From Paramagnetospirillum marisnigri (GTDB lineage Bacteria; Pseudomonadota; Alphaproteobacteria; Rhodospirillales; Magnetospirillaceae), in NCBI RefSeq assembly GCF_001650715.1, contig NZ_LWQT01000044.1, positions 1-64,000 of the forward strand: a stretch of DNA of 64,000 nucleotides, read 5' to 3'. The position numbers and the translations under genes were made by a program. The notes under the pieces were generated by a model. It did not search any database, had not been told where the DNA came from, and saw only the letters and a list, made by a program, of their open reading frames with translations. Below are positions 55,519-64,000 of the stretch, piece by piece (within the stretch, counting starts at the first letter, position 1; each line of letters begins with the position of its first letter).

Positions 55519-56724
55519 GTGACGGACGAGCGATTGATCCCCGCGGCAGGCAAGCGAGCCAAGGCGCTGAAACGCGCCGTCGCCTGGATCATTCCCGAAT
55601 GGCAGGTCTTCATCCGGCGCCCCGATGGCAGCGCCGAGCAGTTCACCTTTACCCGCAAGCGCCAGGTGATGATCCTGGCCGGCATGGTGGTGATCATGAT
55701 CTGGGCCGCCATCGTCTCGACCCTGCTGACCCGGCAGCCGGAGGAATTGGCGGTGAAGGAACGTCATCTGGAAGAGATGATGGCCGCCACCCGCGCCGCG
55801 CAGCACCGGTTGGTGTCGTCCCAGAAGATGGTGGCCGACATCGCCCGCGAGGTGGACATGGTCCACACCAATATCCTGGTGCTGGCCGAGACCAATGCCG
55901 CCCTGGCCAAGGACCACCAGTCGACCAAGTCGGTGGTGGCCGCGCCACGCACCCGCACCCGCTCCGAGCCCGCCTGGAACGACGACGGCCAGCCCGCCAG
56001 CGACGAGGCCCGCGCCGTGCGCGATCAGGTCCGCCGTCTGGAAAGCTCGCTGGAGCGCCTGAAGGTCGCCTATGCCCAGGCGGTTCAGAATACCAGTGAC
56101 GCCACCTCGTCGAAAATCTTCGATGCCGAGCGGGCGCTGTCCAAGCTGGGCATCGATGCCCGCCAGATTTTCGACCGCCAGCAGCAGCGCGAGGGCGGCC
56201 GCGGCGGTCCCTTCATTCCCCTGGTCACCTCCACCAGCGATACCGGCCTGTCCGGCTTGCTGGATCGGCTGGATCGGTGGAGTGGCGTCAAGGCGGTCAT
56301 GAACAAGATGCCGCTGGGCGAGCCGCTGCATGCGGACTACGACATCAATTCCGGTTTCGGGACCCGCTCGGACCCGCTCAATCGCCGGACCGGCGTTCAT
56401 GAAGGTGTCGATCTGGGCGCCCCCCATGGCACCCCGGTCTATGCCACCGGCGAGGGCGTAGTGGACTTCGCCGGTCCCTGGGACCGCTACGGCCTGACCA
56501 TCGACATCAATCATGGCAATGGCGTGTCGACCCGTTACGCCCACCTGTCGCGCATCAAGGTGAAGGAAGGCCAGAAGGTTACCCGCTCCACCGTGATCGG
56601 GCTGCTGGGCAATACCGGGCGCTCCACCGGTCCCCATTTGCATTACGAGGTCCGCCTGTCGGATACTCCCAAGGACCCCCTCAAGTTCATCGCGGCAGGT
56701 GAAAATGCTCCCAAAGCTTGGTAA
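55519..56724 (+). CDS. M23 (LytM) peptidoglycan endopeptidase
   Basis: 401 aa, GTG start with AAGGA upstream. One inner-membrane helix (about 54-77, VMILAGMVVIMIWAAIVSTLL), a coiled coil (78-200) and a C-terminal LytM domain with the zinc ligands in GVHEGVDLGAP and HLHYEVR. Cuts peptide crosslinks in murein. It overlaps the bactofilin gene by 20 bp. In alphaproteobacteria such M23-bactofilin pairs shape the cell, the bactofilin localising the hydrolase. Confidence 0.93.
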   Translation: MTDERLIPAAGKRAKALKRAVAWIIPEWQVFIRRPDGSAEQFTFTRKRQVMILAGMVVIMIWAAIVSTLLTRQPEELAVKERHLEEMMAATRAAQHRLVSSQKMVADIAREVDMVHTNILVLAETNAALAKDHQSTKSVVAAPRTRTRSEPAWNDDGQPASDEARAVRDQVRRLESSLERLKVAYAQAVQNTSDATSSKIFDAERALSKLGIDARQIFDRQQQREGGRGGPFIPLVTSTSDTGLSGLLDRLDRWSGVKAVMNKMPLGEPLHADYDINSGFGTRSDPLNRRTGVHEGVDLGAPHGTPVYATGEGVVDFAGPWDRYGLTIDINHGNGVSTRYAHLSRIKVKEGQKVTRSTVIGLLGNTGRSTGPHLHYEVRLSDTPKDPLKFIAAGENAPKAW

Positions 56725-57208
56725 GGCCATCAACGCGGTTTCCGCGGCCACCCATGGACATCGCCATTCCACCGCCAACGGCTTGCCGCTGTCGGTGATC
56801 GGGCCCGATGTCAAGATCGTCGGCAACATCTACACCCAGGGCGAGATGCAGATCGACGGCCATGTGGAGGGCGATATCGCCTGCCAACGACTGCTGGTGG
56901 GCGAGGGCGGCCGCATCTCGGGCGAGGTCACCGCCGAGACAGTGCAGGTTCACGGCGAACTGACCGGCAAGATCAACGCCTCGTCGGTGCTGATCACCAA
57001 GTCGGGCCGCGTGACCGGCGACGTCACCCAGGACAGTCTGGAGATCGAGGCCGGGGCCAGCATGGAAGGCCGTCTGATCCGCCGTTCCGCCGCCGCCAAG
57101 GCGCTGGAAGCCGCCGCCGCCCATAAGGGCAATGGCGGAAGTGAACCGGCCCAGCTCGCGCCGCCCGCCACCCCCGATATCACCCAGGAAGCCGCTGGCA
57201 ACGCCTGA
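56705..57208 (+). CDS. Bactofilin
   Basis: 167 aa from ATG 56705 (GTG at 56699 is also possible). Residues 32-125 are the beta-helical bactofilin (DUF583) repeat with regular six-residue periodicity: GNIYTQGEMQIDGHVEGDIACQ, GEVTAETVQVHGELTGKINAS. The tail is disordered. Polymerises spontaneously into membrane-bound filaments. Overlaps the M23 gene on its 5' side. Confidence 0.93.
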   Translation: MLPKLGKAINAVSAATHGHRHSTANGLPLSVIGPDVKIVGNIYTQGEMQIDGHVEGDIACQRLLVGEGGRISGEVTAETVQVHGELTGKINASSVLITKSGRVTGDVTQDSLEIEAGASMEGRLIRRSAAAKALEAAAAHKGNGGSEPAQLAPPATPDITQEAAGNA

Positions 57209-57282
57209 CTCCGACGTTCCCCCGCTGGACGCCCCCTCCCGTCCAGGATAGGCTGACGGTCCAGACTGTGGGAGGTTGGGTC

Positions 57283-58053
57283 ATGGATCGTCGTTCTTTC
57301 CTGCGTCATGCCACCGGTGCGGCCTGTCTGTGCGGCACCTGCGGCGGTGGCATCAGTCAGGCCATGGCCTCGGAAGCGGCTCATTGGGCCTATCAGGGCC
57401 ATGGCGGCCCCGCCGAATGGGGCGGGTTGGCGCCGGAATACGCGGCCTGTTCCATGGGCAAGGAGCAATCGCCCATTGATCTGACCAAGCCCATCGCCGC
57501 CATCACGGGCGATCCCGTACCGGCCTGGCGGCCCTTGCCGCTGAAGGTGACCAATAACGGCCATACCATCCAGGTGGATGGTGTCGGCGGCGGCACCCTG
57601 GCCCTGGACGGCAAGTCCTACGACCTGCTGCAATTCCACTTCCATCATCCCAGCGAACACACCGTCGACGGCGCCACCTTCGACATGGAATGCCACTTCG
57701 TCCACAAGGCGGCGGATGGCGGTCTGGCGGTGCTCGGCGTGATGATCGCCAAGGGGGCGCCCAATCCGGCGCTGGAAGCCATCTGGCAGGTGATGCCCGC
57801 CAATGGCGGCGAGACGGTGACCGCCGCCGCCATGCTGGATGCCTCCATGCTGCTGCCCAAGGACGTGGTGACCTTCCGCTATGCCGGGTCGCTGACCACG
57901 CCGCCCTGTACCGAGGTGGTGCAATGGGTGGTCTTTCGCCAAGCCATCACCGCCTCGGCCGAGCAGTTGGCCCGCTTAGCCAAGCTGTTTTCCAACAATG
58001 CCCGTCCGGTGATGCCGCTCAACCGGCGCAAGCTGTTGCTCGACGTGATGTGA
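57283..58053 (+). CDS. Alpha-class carbonic anhydrase (Tat exported)
   Basis: 256 aa. MDRRSFLRHATGA is a twin-arginine signal, so the enzyme folds in the cytoplasm with zinc and acts in the periplasm. Zinc His: QFHFHHPSEH and MECHFVHK. SPIDL, TTPPCTE are the other family marks. Interconverts CO2 and bicarbonate. Start ATG 57283 has GGGAGG upstream. Confidence 0.96.
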   Translation: MDRRSFLRHATGAACLCGTCGGGISQAMASEAAHWAYQGHGGPAEWGGLAPEYAACSMGKEQSPIDLTKPIAAITGDPVPAWRPLPLKVTNNGHTIQVDGVGGGTLALDGKSYDLLQFHFHHPSEHTVDGATFDMECHFVHKAADGGLAVLGVMIAKGAPNPALEAIWQVMPANGGETVTAAAMLDASMLLPKDVVTFRYAGSLTTPPCTEVVQWVVFRQAITASAEQLARLAKLFSNNARPVMPLNRRKLLLDVM

Positions 58054-58064
58054 GGATGGCCAAG

Positions 58065-58838
58065 ATGCTCCGTCTCGCTATCCGTTCGCTCCGACTGGCG
58101 CCATTGTTGCTTTTGGCCGCCTGTGCCACCGAGCCGGGGGGCATGGCCGCGTCGGCTCCCCCCGACAGCATCGCCGGAACCTGGATCGTCACCGATGCCT
58201 TTCCCGCCGGGCCGGTCACTGACATGGCGTCGGCGCCCCGCGGCCAACGGGTCCGTCTCGACCCGGATATGGCGGGCGACGTGGCCGGGCGCGCCTGTCC
58301 CTGGCCGAGCTATGCCGAGTCCATGGGCGCGGCGGAGTCGGTGCTGGGCCATGGGGGCGCCGCGACGCCGCAGCCGATCCTGACGGTGATGTGCGCGGGC
58401 GAGGCATTCGCCCGCTATGCCGTCCAGGCAGATGGCAGCCTGCTCACCCGCTTCGGCGCCTGGCTGCTGCGGTTGGAGCATGGCGAGAAGCTGGCGACCA
58501 ATCCCGCCCCCATGACGCCCGAGGCCGTGCCCATGCCGCTCGTCGCGCCTCCCCCTCCGGCGGCAACGACACCGCCGGCGGTCATGGCGCCGCCTACCCT
58601 GGTCTATCTTGCCTCGTACCGCACCGAAGCCTGGGCCCGCAAGGGTTGGGGCATCCTGTCGGGCCAGGCCGCCTCGCTGAAGGGGATGGAGCCGGTCATG
58701 CGCAGTGTCGATATCAAAGGCATGGGCAAGTTCATCCGCCTGTTCGCGCCCGCCCAGGATGGCGCCCAGGCCAAGGCCATCTGCAAGGAGCTCTCCAAGG
58801 CCATTGCCGAGTGCGGAGCCGCTGGTCGCGATAAGTAA
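58065..58838 (+). CDS. SPOR-like lipoprotein
   Basis: 257 aa. Lipobox LLAAC (about residues 18-22). Residues 25-145 resemble an AprI/Inh-like or unassigned beta domain (IAGTWIVTDAFPAG). A Pro-rich linker leads to a C-terminal SPOR-like fold (LVYLASYRTEAWARKGWGIL ... FIRLFAPAQDGAQAKAICKEL), which binds denuded glycan strands at the septum. ATG 58065 has GAGG nine bases upstream; 58056 is in frame but too close. 11 bp after the carbonic anhydrase; immediately followed by xerD. Confidence 0.75.
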   Translation: MLRLAIRSLRLAPLLLLAACATEPGGMAASAPPDSIAGTWIVTDAFPAGPVTDMASAPRGQRVRLDPDMAGDVAGRACPWPSYAESMGAAESVLGHGGAATPQPILTVMCAGEAFARYAVQADGSLLTRFGAWLLRLEHGEKLATNPAPMTPEAVPMPLVAPPPPAATTPPAVMAPPTLVYLASYRTEAWARKGWGILSGQAASLKGMEPVMRSVDIKGMGKFIRLFAPAQDGAQAKAICKELSKAIAECGAAGRDK

Positions 58839-59744
58839 GTGACGCGCCATACCGAGGCCTTTCTGGAGATGATGGCCGCCGAGCGGGGCGCGGCGGCCAA
58901 TACCCTGGATGCCTATCGTCGTGATCTCGACGACCTGCAGGACTGTGTGGGCGATCCTCTCACCGCCGATGCCACGGCGGTGCGGGGCTGGCTGGCTCGT
59001 CAGGCGCAATTGGGCATGGCGCCCCGCACCCAGGCCCGCCGCCTGTCCTGCATCCGGCAATTCTATGGATTCCTGGTGGCCGAGGGGCTGCGCCGCGATG
59101 ATCCGTCCGCCGACCTGGATTCGCCCCGGCTGGGGCGGCCACTGCCCAAATATCTGAGCGAGGACGAGGTCAAGGCGCTGCTGGATGCCGCCCGCGCCCT
59201 GGAGGCCGAGGCTGGAGTCCTGGCCACCGCCCTGCTGGAGACCCTCTATGCCACCGGCCTCAGGGTCTCGGAACTGGTGTCGCTGCCCGCCGCCGCCGTC
59301 GCCCGCGACCCGTCGGTGCTGGTGGTGCGCGGCAAAGGCGGCAAGGAACGCATGGTGCCGCTGTCCGATCCAGCCCGCGCCGCCCTAGCCGCCTGGCGCT
59401 CGGTGCGCGACGCCGCCCAGCCCAAGTCCCGGCCATCGCGCTGGCTGTTTCCCTCCACCGGCGTGTCGGGACACCTGACCCGCGCCGGTTTCGCCGCCAT
59501 GCTGGGGCGTATCGCCTTGGCCGCCGGGATTGACCCCGGCCGGGTCTCGCCTCACGTGCTGCGCCATTCCTTCGCCAGCCATCTTCTGGCGGGCGGCGCC
59601 GACCTGCGCAGCCTGCAGCAGATGCTGGGGCATGCCGATATCGCCACCACCGAGATCTATACCCATGTCCAGGAAGCGCAGCGCCTGAAGCTGGTGACAA
59701 GCTGCCACCCTCTCGCGGATTTGGCGGCGAAACGACGGGAATGA
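58839..59744 (+). CDS. xerD: Tyrosine recombinase XerD/XerC
   Basis: 301 aa, GTG start right after the previous stop. Resolves chromosome dimers at dif. Core-binding domain (1-95) and catalytic Arg (TGLRVSEL, about 145), Lys (GKGGKER), HVLRHSFASHLL (His-x-x-Arg), GHADIATTEIYTHV with the nucleophile Tyr. Length and lack of linked genes indicate a housekeeping Xer rather than an element integrase; XerD is preferred over XerC but this is not certain. Confidence 0.93.
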   Translation: MTRHTEAFLEMMAAERGAAANTLDAYRRDLDDLQDCVGDPLTADATAVRGWLARQAQLGMAPRTQARRLSCIRQFYGFLVAEGLRRDDPSADLDSPRLGRPLPKYLSEDEVKALLDAARALEAEAGVLATALLETLYATGLRVSELVSLPAAAVARDPSVLVVRGKGGKERMVPLSDPARAALAAWRSVRDAAQPKSRPSRWLFPSTGVSGHLTRAGFAAMLGRIALAAGIDPGRVSPHVLRHSFASHLLAGGADLRSLQQMLGHADIATTEIYTHVQEAQRLKLVTSCHPLADLAAKRRE

Positions 59745-59790
59745 CCGCAATAGGAGACGGGGAATTGCCGGATAAAATCTAATGTTTTGG

Positions 59791-59818
59791 TTGCATTACG
59801 TCGATGATCGTGGATAAT
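59791..59818 (+). promoter_or_regulatory. Candidate promoter of the 59926 gene
   Basis: TTGCAT (59791-59796), 16 bp, GATAAT (59813-59818), in an AT-rich 180-bp stretch unusual for this window. A second TTGACA (59840-59845) and an ATGAG-T-CTCAT palindrome (59845-59855) follow. Confidence 0.4.
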
Positions 59819-59925
59819 ACTTAGTGATTATGACGATTGTTGACATGAGTCTCATATATATGCATTTTCTCCATCTGCCAGTCTTCGGGAACCGATGAAT
59901 CGGGGCCCTGGGTACGGAGCGGACC

Positions 59926-60156
59926 ATGACGGAAGACGAATTCACCATTGCTTTGCAGCGCCTTGGCTTGTCCCAGGCGGCCCTGGCGCGCCTGCTTGAC
60001 GATCTGGGCGAGCAGCAGCCCGCCCCCACCACCGTATGGCGCTGGGCGGATGGGCGATCCAAGGTTCCCATTGGGGTGGGTGCGCTGCTGCGCCTGCTGG
60101 AGCAGTTGCCCGACGAGTTGCGGATTCAGCTGACGCGCAAGGCGCTGCGGGTCTGA
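59926..60156 (+). CDS. Small HTH (Cro/XRE-like) protein
   Basis: 76 aa. FTIALQRLGLSQAALARLLDD then TTVWRWADGRSKVP is a helix-turn-helix as in XRE-type regulators and small phage Cro-like proteins. GGAG lies upstream of the ATG. It has its own AT-rich promoter region (59745-59925) and no partner toxin gene, since the next gene is convergent and encodes a lipoprotein. Target unknown. Confidence 0.75.
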   Translation: MTEDEFTIALQRLGLSQAALARLLDDLGEQQPAPTTVWRWADGRSKVPIGVGALLRLLEQLPDELRIQLTRKALRV

Positions 60157-60160
60157 GCGG

Positions 60161-60505
60161 CTACTTTTCCAGCACCGTCCAGGCCTTGTCGCCCTTGACG
60201 AAGCGGCCCGAGGCCTTTTCCGTCTTCTCGCCCAGGGGGCCGTCCACGGTCATTTCGAAGTCACAGCGATAGCCGGGCGTCCCGTCCGCCTTGGCGCAAC
60301 TGATCTTGCGCAGGGCCTTGATCTTGGTGCTGAGATCCTTGCCGATCAGGCTGCCGACGCTGCCCAAATCCTTGTTCAGGGATTTGTAGGTTTCCTCGAC
60401 CGCCGCCTTCATGTCTCCGTCCGACGGCTCGCCGCCGCAGGCCGCCAGCGTGGCGCAGGCCAGAACGGCCACGGACAGTCCCTTGAAGCTCCTTGATCCC
60501 ATCAT
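60161..60505 (-). CDS. Small lipoprotein
   Basis: 114 aa. Signal peptide with lipobox LAAC (about residues 19-22), then a mature part with two Cys (ISCAKADGTPGYRCDF) in a beta-rich fold ending SGRFVKGDKAWTVLEK. GGGGAG sits eight bases in front of the ATG at 60505. No named family. Convergent with the HTH gene. Confidence 0.75.
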   Translation of the reverse strand: MMGSRSFKGLSVAVLACATLAACGGEPSDGDMKAAVEETYKSLNKDLGSVGSLIGKDLSTKIKALRKISCAKADGTPGYRCDFEMTVDGPLGEKTEKASGRFVKGDKAWTVLEK

Positions 60506-60644
60506 GATGTCATCTCCCCGAACGATGTCATCCGGTATAGCTGGAAGACCACGGCCCCACAACCGTGTCCTCTGGCACGGGGGCGGGTTTCATGGTATTG
60601 CCGGGCCTCTTTTCGCGGGTCGGTAAAGCTAGGGAGGCTGGCTG

Positions 60645-62204
60645 GTGGCAGACGCGTCGCTTCCGACGCCCCGGTGGGAGACGGCCCTGAGCCGCCCGAT
60701 CCTGATCCTGGTCTTGCTGGTGGCGGGGCTGACCCTGGTTCGCATGGGGGTGGCCGGCTCCGCCCTGCTGTCCGGCGACGAGGCCTATTACTGGCTGTGG
60801 TCGCGTCGGCTGCAACTGTCCTATTTCGATCATCCCGGCATGGTGGCGTGGTGGATGGCGGCCTCCACCTGGGTCTTCGGCGAGTCCGAACTGGCGGTGC
60901 GCCTGCCCGCCATACTGGCCTCGGCGCTGGTGACCGGCCTGGTGTTCGATACCGCGCGGGTGGCCTTCGGCGATGTGCGCGCGGGTTTGTGGGCCGCGGC
61001 CTGGCTCAACGCCACCGTGCTGTTCGGCGCGGCGGCGGTGACCGTGACCCCCGATCCGCCGCTGCTGGCCGCCTGGACCACGGCGCTATGGGCCATGACC
61101 CGGCTGATGCGGCAAGGGCGCGCCGTCTGGATTTATGTGCTGGGGGCGGCGCTGGGCCTGGGCTTCGCCAGCAAATACACCATGGTGCTGATCGCGCCGG
61201 GCATTCTGGCCGTGTTCCTGCTGTTCCCCGAAGGGCGCCGCTGGTGGCGCAGCCCGCATTTCTATCTGGCCATCGCCCTGGCGGTGGCCTGCACCGCGCC
61301 GGTGCTGGTGTGGAACCTGACCAATGACTGGGTGTCGTTCAGGAAGCAGTTGTCCCATTCCTTCGACACGCCGGTCAGCAGCCCACTCAAGAGCCTGGGC
61401 ACCTTTGTCGGCACCCAGTTGGGAGTGGTGACGCCGCTGGTGCTGGGCTTTGCCCTGTGGGGCATGGGTTGGGCGCTGTGGGCGGGCTGGCGGCGGGGGC
61501 GTGCCGACTGGTTCCTGCTGGGCGCCAGCTCGGCCCCGGTGCTGGCCTTCTTCCTCAACCACAGCCTGGGCGGACTGGTGCAGCCCCATTGGGCCGGTCC
61601 CGCCTATCTGGGCGGGGTGATGGCGGCGGTGGGCGGCTGGCGCTCGTGGCCGCTCGGGGAGGGGCCGCGCGGCCGCCTGGGCGAGTCCCTGTTCAAGGCG
61701 GCGCCGCTGCTGGGGGCCGTGCTGTTGGCGGTGGTCTATCTTCAGATGGCGACGGCGCTGCTGCCGGTGCCGCCGAAAAGCGATCCCCTCGGGCGCCTGG
61801 GGGGCTGGGACCGGGTGGCGGAGGCGGTGGAGGAGCAGCGCCGCCTGCATCCCGACGCCTTCGTCTTCGTCCAGAAGCACGAGATGAGCGGGCTGTTGAC
61901 CTATTACCTGCCGGGCCATCCAAAGGCCTATCTGACGGGTTCGGCTGGAATTCCCCGAATTCCCTCGTATGATGCCGGGGACGTGGCCGGGCTGAGGGGA
62001 CGCGACGCACTGTTCGTGACTCGCGTCAGCCCGCGCGGGGTGGAGGACGCGGCGAAATTCTTCGACCGGATCAGCCTGGTGGGCGCGCTGGATCGCAGCT
62101 GGGGCGGGCGGGTGATCGACCGCTACGAGATTTGGCTGGCCGAGGGCTATCGCCAGGGCATGTTCGAGGAATTCGCCGAGGATAAGGCACGGGGGGTGCA
62201 GTGA
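60645..62204 (+). CDS. GT39/ArnT-like membrane glycosyltransferase
   Basis: 519 aa, GTG start with GGGAGG upstream. About ten transmembrane helices. The catalytic first loop motif GDEAYYWLWS (residues 44-53) and SYFDHPGM are marks of the GT39/ArnT-like family that uses polyprenyl-phosphate sugars as donors. A periplasmic C-terminal part (about 380-519) follows. Probable sugar transfer to lipid A or surface glycan. Overlaps the next gene as GTGA. Confidence 0.9.
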   Translation: MADASLPTPRWETALSRPILILVLLVAGLTLVRMGVAGSALLSGDEAYYWLWSRRLQLSYFDHPGMVAWWMAASTWVFGESELAVRLPAILASALVTGLVFDTARVAFGDVRAGLWAAAWLNATVLFGAAAVTVTPDPPLLAAWTTALWAMTRLMRQGRAVWIYVLGAALGLGFASKYTMVLIAPGILAVFLLFPEGRRWWRSPHFYLAIALAVACTAPVLVWNLTNDWVSFRKQLSHSFDTPVSSPLKSLGTFVGTQLGVVTPLVLGFALWGMGWALWAGWRRGRADWFLLGASSAPVLAFFLNHSLGGLVQPHWAGPAYLGGVMAAVGGWRSWPLGEGPRGRLGESLFKAAPLLGAVLLAVVYLQMATALLPVPPKSDPLGRLGGWDRVAEAVEEQRRLHPDAFVFVQKHEMSGLLTYYLPGHPKAYLTGSAGIPRIPSYDAGDVAGLRGRDALFVTRVSPRGVEDAAKFFDRISLVGALDRSWGGRVIDRYEIWLAEGYRQGMFEEFAEDKARGVQ

Positions 62205-63418
62205 ACGTCGATCGCATGCGGCAGATTGATTTTTGGGTGGGGGTGCCGCTGTGCGCCGTGGTCAGCCTTGTCCATCGCCTGTGGCGGCTGTTCCGACCCG
62301 AGGCGCCACGCAGCGGCCGCGACATCCTGTTCATCGAATTGTCCGAGATGGGCAGCGCCGTCATCGCCGATTCCGCCTTCAAGCGGGCGCAAACCCTGTT
62401 TCCCGAGGCCCGGCTGCATTTCCTGATCTTCGCCAAGAACCGGCCCAGCCTGGATATCATGGGGACCATTCCGGCCGAACGCACCCTGACCATCCGCGCC
62501 GAGTCGCTGGTGACGCTGGTGATCGACACCGTCCGCGCCATCATCGCCATGCGCCGCCTGGATCTGTTCGCCGCCATCGACATGGAGATGTTCTCGCGCT
62601 ATTCGGCGCTGCTGACCTTCTTTTCCGGCGCGGCCAACCGGGTGGGTTTCCATCCCTTCCACACCGAGGGCCTGTACCGGGGCGATCTGCTGACCCACCG
62701 GGTGCACTACAATCCGCATCAGCATGTGGCCAAGTGCTTCCTGGCCCAGATTCATGCCCTGACCGAGCCCGCGGGCACCACGCCCCACACCAAGATCATC
62801 TTTTCCGACGAGGATATCCGGCTGGAGCGGATCGTGCCGCCCGCCGCCGAGATTGAGGCCTTCCGCGCCCGCATCATCGAAGCCCATCCGGTGCTGGCCA
62901 CGGCCCCGAAATGGATTTTGCTCAATCCCAACAGCAGCGAGTTGATGCCGCTGCGCAAATGGCCCGCGCAACGCTATATCGAAGTGGCCCGCCGCCTGTT
63001 GCAAGACCCAGAAATGGCGGTGCTGATCACCGGAGCGCCGGGTGAACGGGCCGAGGCCCAGCGGCTGTGTGACGCGGTGGGGGGCGAACGCATGGTCAAT
63101 CTGGCGGGCTTCACCCGCATGACCGACTTGCTGCCGCTTTACACCCTGGCGACGCTGATGCTGACCAATGACAGCGGTCCAGCCCATTTCGCCGCCCCCA
63201 CCGGCCTGAAGACCATCGTGCTCTTCGGTCCCGAGACGCCCAAGCTTTATGGGGCGCTCAATCCCAATGCCGAATTCCTGTTCGCCGGGCTGGCCTGTTC
63301 GCCCTGTGTCTCGGCCATGAACCACCGCAATACCGCCTGTGACGATGCCCGCTGCATGACCGCCATTCCAGTGGATGCAGTGATGGAGCGCATCGCCGAC
63401 CTGCTTGCCCGCCCGTGA
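62201..63418 (+). CDS. GT9 heptosyltransferase-like glycosyltransferase
   Basis: 405 aa. ADP-heptose:LPS heptosyltransferase fold: DILFIELSEMGSAVIADSAF (acceptor domain), WILLNPNSSELMPLRKWPAQRYIEVA (donor domain start) and LTNDSGPAHFAAPTGLKTIVLFGPETP. Builds LPS inner core. GTG start at 62201 overlaps the GT39 stop; it also overlaps the following GDPD gene as GTGA. Confidence 0.9.
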   Translation: MNVDRMRQIDFWVGVPLCAVVSLVHRLWRLFRPEAPRSGRDILFIELSEMGSAVIADSAFKRAQTLFPEARLHFLIFAKNRPSLDIMGTIPAERTLTIRAESLVTLVIDTVRAIIAMRRLDLFAAIDMEMFSRYSALLTFFSGAANRVGFHPFHTEGLYRGDLLTHRVHYNPHQHVAKCFLAQIHALTEPAGTTPHTKIIFSDEDIRLERIVPPAAEIEAFRARIIEAHPVLATAPKWILLNPNSSELMPLRKWPAQRYIEVARRLLQDPEMAVLITGAPGERAEAQRLCDAVGGERMVNLAGFTRMTDLLPLYTLATLMLTNDSGPAHFAAPTGLKTIVLFGPETPKLYGALNPNAEFLFAGLACSPCVSAMNHRNTACDDARCMTAIPVDAVMERIADLLARP

Positions 63419-64000
63419 TCCGGCCGCCGCCGGTCATCGGTCATCGCGGCGCCGCCGGTCTGGCACCCGAGAATACCCTGGCCTCGTTCCGGCAAGCCGC
63501 CGCCCTGGGGGCGGGCATGGTGGAGTTCGATGCGCGGCTGTCGGCCGATGGGGTGCCGCTGGTCTTTCATGACGACGGTCTGGCCCGCACCACCAACGGC
63601 GTAGGTGAGGTGGCCGAGATGTCCTGGGCGGAATTGGCGCGGCTGGATGCCGGGGCCTGGTTCGGGGCGGATTTCGCGGGCGAAGCCATTCCCCGTCTGG
63701 ATCGGGTGCTGACGCTGTGCCTGGAACTGGGCCTCGCGGTCAATATGGAGATCAAGCCCGATGCCGGGCGCGAGGCCGAGACCGCGCGGGTCTGCCTGGA
63801 GGCCGTCCGGGGAGCCTGGCCCGCCGAGGCCGAGCCTCCCCTGATATCGAGCTTCGCCCGATCCTGCCTGGAAGTGGCTCGCGATCTGGCGCCTGCTTGG
63901 CCGCGCGGAATGCTGGTGGAGACGGTGCCGCCGGATTGGCGCGCCGAGGCCGGGCGCCTGGGATGTGAGGCCATCCATGCCGAGCACGACGGGTTGGAGT
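63415..64000 (+). CDS. ugpQ: Glycerophosphodiester phosphodiesterase (partial)
   Basis: At least 195 aa, cut by the right edge of the window. GTG start 63415 overlaps the GT9 stop. VIGHRGAAGLAPENTLASF (His-Arg-Gly active site), MVEFDARLSADGVPLVFHDDGL (Glu-x-Asp and the second His) and VNMEIKPD are family motifs. Frees glycerol-3-phosphate from glycerophosphodiesters. No signal peptide, so cytoplasmic UgpQ type. Confidence 0.93.
   Translation, partial: MIRPPPVIGHRGAAGLAPENTLASFRQAAALGAGMVEFDARLSADGVPLVFHDDGLARTTNGVGEVAEMSWAELARLDAGAWFGADFAGEAIPRLDRVLTLCLELGLAVNMEIKPDAGREAETARVCLEAVRGAWPAEAEPPLISSFARSCLEVARDLAPAWPRGMLVETVPPDWRAEAGRLGCEAIHAEHDGLE

Overview
The window is GC-rich chromosomal DNA of an alphaproteobacterium. 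The gene set (class I PHA synthase, CcrM, Irr, ETF-QO, an aminotransferase-hom-glpX-recJ cluster) and the protein sequences fit Rhodospirillales, most likely a Magnetospirillum-like organism. The genus is inferred from recognition of protein sequences, not from a search. Most of the window is conserved core genome in short, tightly packed operons with many ATGA or GTGA start/stop overlaps. Accessory DNA lies in 13204-22707, and possibly in 1-760.

Layout. 1-760: end of an unknown neighbour (terminator), a small HNH-like DNA-binding ORF and a possible 59-aa membrane peptide, next to tRNA-Glu(TTC). 908-7268 (minus): OmpA-like lipoprotein, LL-DAP/alanine-type aminotransferase, homoserine dehydrogenase, a strongly diverged GlpX and RecJ. 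7485-10318: phaC and a patatin-like lipase whose 3' end looks frameshifted. 10414-13105: orphan PAS histidine kinase and two small Cys-motif (SEC-C, YkgJ-type) proteins.

13204-22707: an integrative mobilizable element in the 3' end of tRNA-Gln(TTG). It has flanking direct repeats, paired arm-type repeats, a DUF6538/tyrosine integrase, an RSF1010-type MobA relaxase with a matching IncQ-like oriT next to it, a DUF3987-type replication ATPase, a dead DUF5131 gene, and an AT-richer four-gene envelope cargo of unknown function that includes two related nuclease-fold proteins without visible catalytic residues.

22808-38351: ispE, TPR lipoprotein, ETF-QO; UDG and a TPR-OGT glycosyltransferase; dnaK-dnaJ; ccrM with a promoter dense in its own GANTC sites; rnhB and an antiporter; a chemoreceptor. 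38431-48586: acylphosphatase and a Tat-type beta-glucosidase, mlaA, irr, dsbD, tandem kup genes, sirtuin. 48713-57208: LMW phosphatase, a DUF58/DUF4159/VWA-like membrane cluster without moxR, then an M23 peptidase-bactofilin pair for cell shape. 57283-64000: Tat alpha-carbonic anhydrase, SPOR-like lipoprotein, XerD, small HTH protein, a lipoprotein, GT39, GT9 and a GDPD gene cut by the window edge.

The likeliest undescribed system is the envelope cargo of the mobile element (14037-16650). The most testable new readings are the oriT, the nested att/arm structure, the ccrM promoter and the altered GlpX active site.
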